This document shows, piece by piece, positions 63,378 to 64,000 of a DNA stretch of 64,000 nucleotides. The position numbers and the translations under genes were made by a program. A model generated the notes under the pieces. The model had not been told where the DNA came from, did no database searches, and worked only from the letters and a program-made list of their open reading frames with translations. The stretch comes from Geodermatophilus siccatus. Lineage in GTDB: Bacteria; Actinomycetota; Actinomycetes; Mycobacteriales; Geodermatophilaceae. Where the stretch lies: contig NZ_FNHE01000005.1 in assembly GCF_900103785.1 (NCBI RefSeq), forward strand, positions 167,743 to 231,742. Reading direction: 5' to 3'. Each line of letters opens with the position of its first letter. Position 1 is the stretch's first letter.

Positions 63378-63551
63378 GTGGAGCGCCACGAGCACCACCC
63401 GCTGTCTCCCGCGGGAGAGGTCGACCAGTGGGGCGACCTGGCAGCCGGGCTCCGTCACGACCGGGCCGGCAGGCGCGAGGCCCTCCGCATGCTGCTCGCT
63501 CCCGCGGTCGTCTCACTCCTCGCGACCGGCCTGGTCGCGCTGCTGGCGTGA
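63378..63551 (+). CDS. Small single-pass membrane protein
   Basis: 57 residues: charged N-terminal half ([19 protein letters not shown]) and one C-terminal helix ([20 protein letters not shown]). GTG 63378 has GGAGGAGGG 7-14 nt upstream. No family recognised; the frame is also open from 63309. Confidence 0.5.
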   Translation: MERHEHHPLSPAGEVDQWGDLAAGLRHDRAGRREALRMLLAPAVVSLLATGLVALLA

Positions 63552-63774
63552 GCACGTCGGCAGCCGGTCCCCTGTGCGTGCGGGGATGCCCGCCGCCGGG
63601 ATGCCCGTGGCCTGCTCCCCTGTGCGGCCGACGGACCCTCGCCCGTCCTCCGCACCCTCCGGACTCAGCCTGACCGCGCACTCCGCCATGGGGTGTCAAG
63701 GACACTCGAACATCTGTGGATAACCCTCTGAGCTGCGGATTCGTGCTGCGGCGACGCCCTCGACCGGCTAGACT

Positions 63775-63790
63775 TCGAACAGCTGATCGA
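63775..63790. promoter_or_regulatory. LexA (SOS) box candidate
   Basis: TCGAACAGCTGATCGA matches the actinobacterial SOS box TCGAAC-N4-GTTCGA with one mismatch. It overlaps the end of a possible -10 (TAGACT, 63769-63774) and lies 17 bp before the start of the DUF222-type gene. A poorer half-match begins at 63706. Confidence 0.5.
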
Positions 63791-63806
63791 ACCGGTGGGA
63801 GGTGTC

Positions 63807-64000
63807 GTGGACGACCTGCTCGCCTCCCTCGACGCCTTGGCCGCCGAGGACCTGGCGCCGTTGTTCGGCCCGGCGCTGCTGGAGCGGCTGGGCCCGCTGC
63901 TGGTGGCGCAGAACCGGCTCGCCGCCGAGGTCGCCCGCACGGTGCGGGAGGCCGAGGTGTCCGGTGCCGCGGAGGTCGACGGGCTGAGGTCCATGGCCTC
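63807..64000 (+). CDS. DUF222/HNH endonuclease-type protein, N-terminal part only
   Basis: Only the first ~64 residues are in the window. The start (DDLLASLDALAAEDLAPL) and the following helix (ERLGPLLVAQNRLAAEVAR, ending DGLRSMA) look like the N terminus of the DUF222 proteins that carry a C-terminal HNH nuclease and are abundant in this family and in mycobacteria (13E12 repeat family). GTG 63807 has GGGAGG 4 nt upstream; an in-frame GTG at 63795 is the alternative. The HNH domain would lie outside. Confidence 0.7.
   Translation, partial: MDDLLASLDALAAEDLAPLFGPALLERLGPLLVAQNRLAAEVARTVREAEVSGAAEVDGLRSMA

Overview
The window is a piece of chromosome from a very GC-rich actinobacterium. The gene families, the frequent GTG starts, the mycobacterial-type gene order, the SsgA-like cell-division regulator and the DUF222/HNH gene at the right edge all suggest a Geodermatophilaceae-like organism (Blastococcus, Geodermatophilus or Modestobacter type). 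That placement is an inference from gene content, not a computed one. Nothing here looks like plasmid or phage.

The backbone is the conserved actinobacterial his-trp-lgt-glt-pyk-pdtaR-polA-rpsA-coaE block. It reads mostly leftward and is cut by accessory inserts. From left to right: a truncated ECF sigma factor, an ssgA-like gene, three tRNAs (Gly, Cys, Val), coaE and rpsA. Next come a methyltransferase and a catabolic unit of oxidoreductase, LigA/LigB dioxygenase, citryl-CoA-lyase-like enzyme and CaiB CoA transferase, divergent from an amidohydrolase and an IclR regulator. Then come polA and a thioesterase, a branched-chain-amino-acid-type ABC operon (livH-M-G-F) with a convergent substrate-binding lipoprotein, pdtaR and tRNA-Leu. 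After these lie a PLP decarboxylase, tesB, pyk, gltD and gltB, lgt, trpA-trpB-trpC, a membrane protein, trpE and hisI.

Between hisI and hisF, which are normally neighbours, lies a ~17 kb accessory block. It holds small membrane proteins, an FAD dehydrogenase, a diaminobutyrate aminotransferase coupled to a poly-lysine-synthetase-like membrane NRPS, an M28 peptidase, a heterodimeric ABC exporter, a DinB-like protein and a BBE-type flavoprotein. The his genes then resume (hisF, ridA, priA), followed by a nitroreductase, an SDR, a membrane-fused molybdopterin oxidoreductase, hisH, a small membrane protein and the start of a DUF222/HNH gene preceded by a LexA-like box.

The most striking items are: the aminotransferase-NRPS pair, read here as a candidate poly(2,4-diaminobutyrate) system; a substrate-binding protein whose two halves are in circularly permuted order; a LivH permease fused to a signal peptide and an extracellular beta-sandwich-like domain; and a dispersed palindromic repeat family that sits at gene ends and probably acts as terminators. 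trpD and trpF are absent from the trp cluster; PriA would supply the TrpF activity. All functions are assigned from reading the translated sequence, without database searches.
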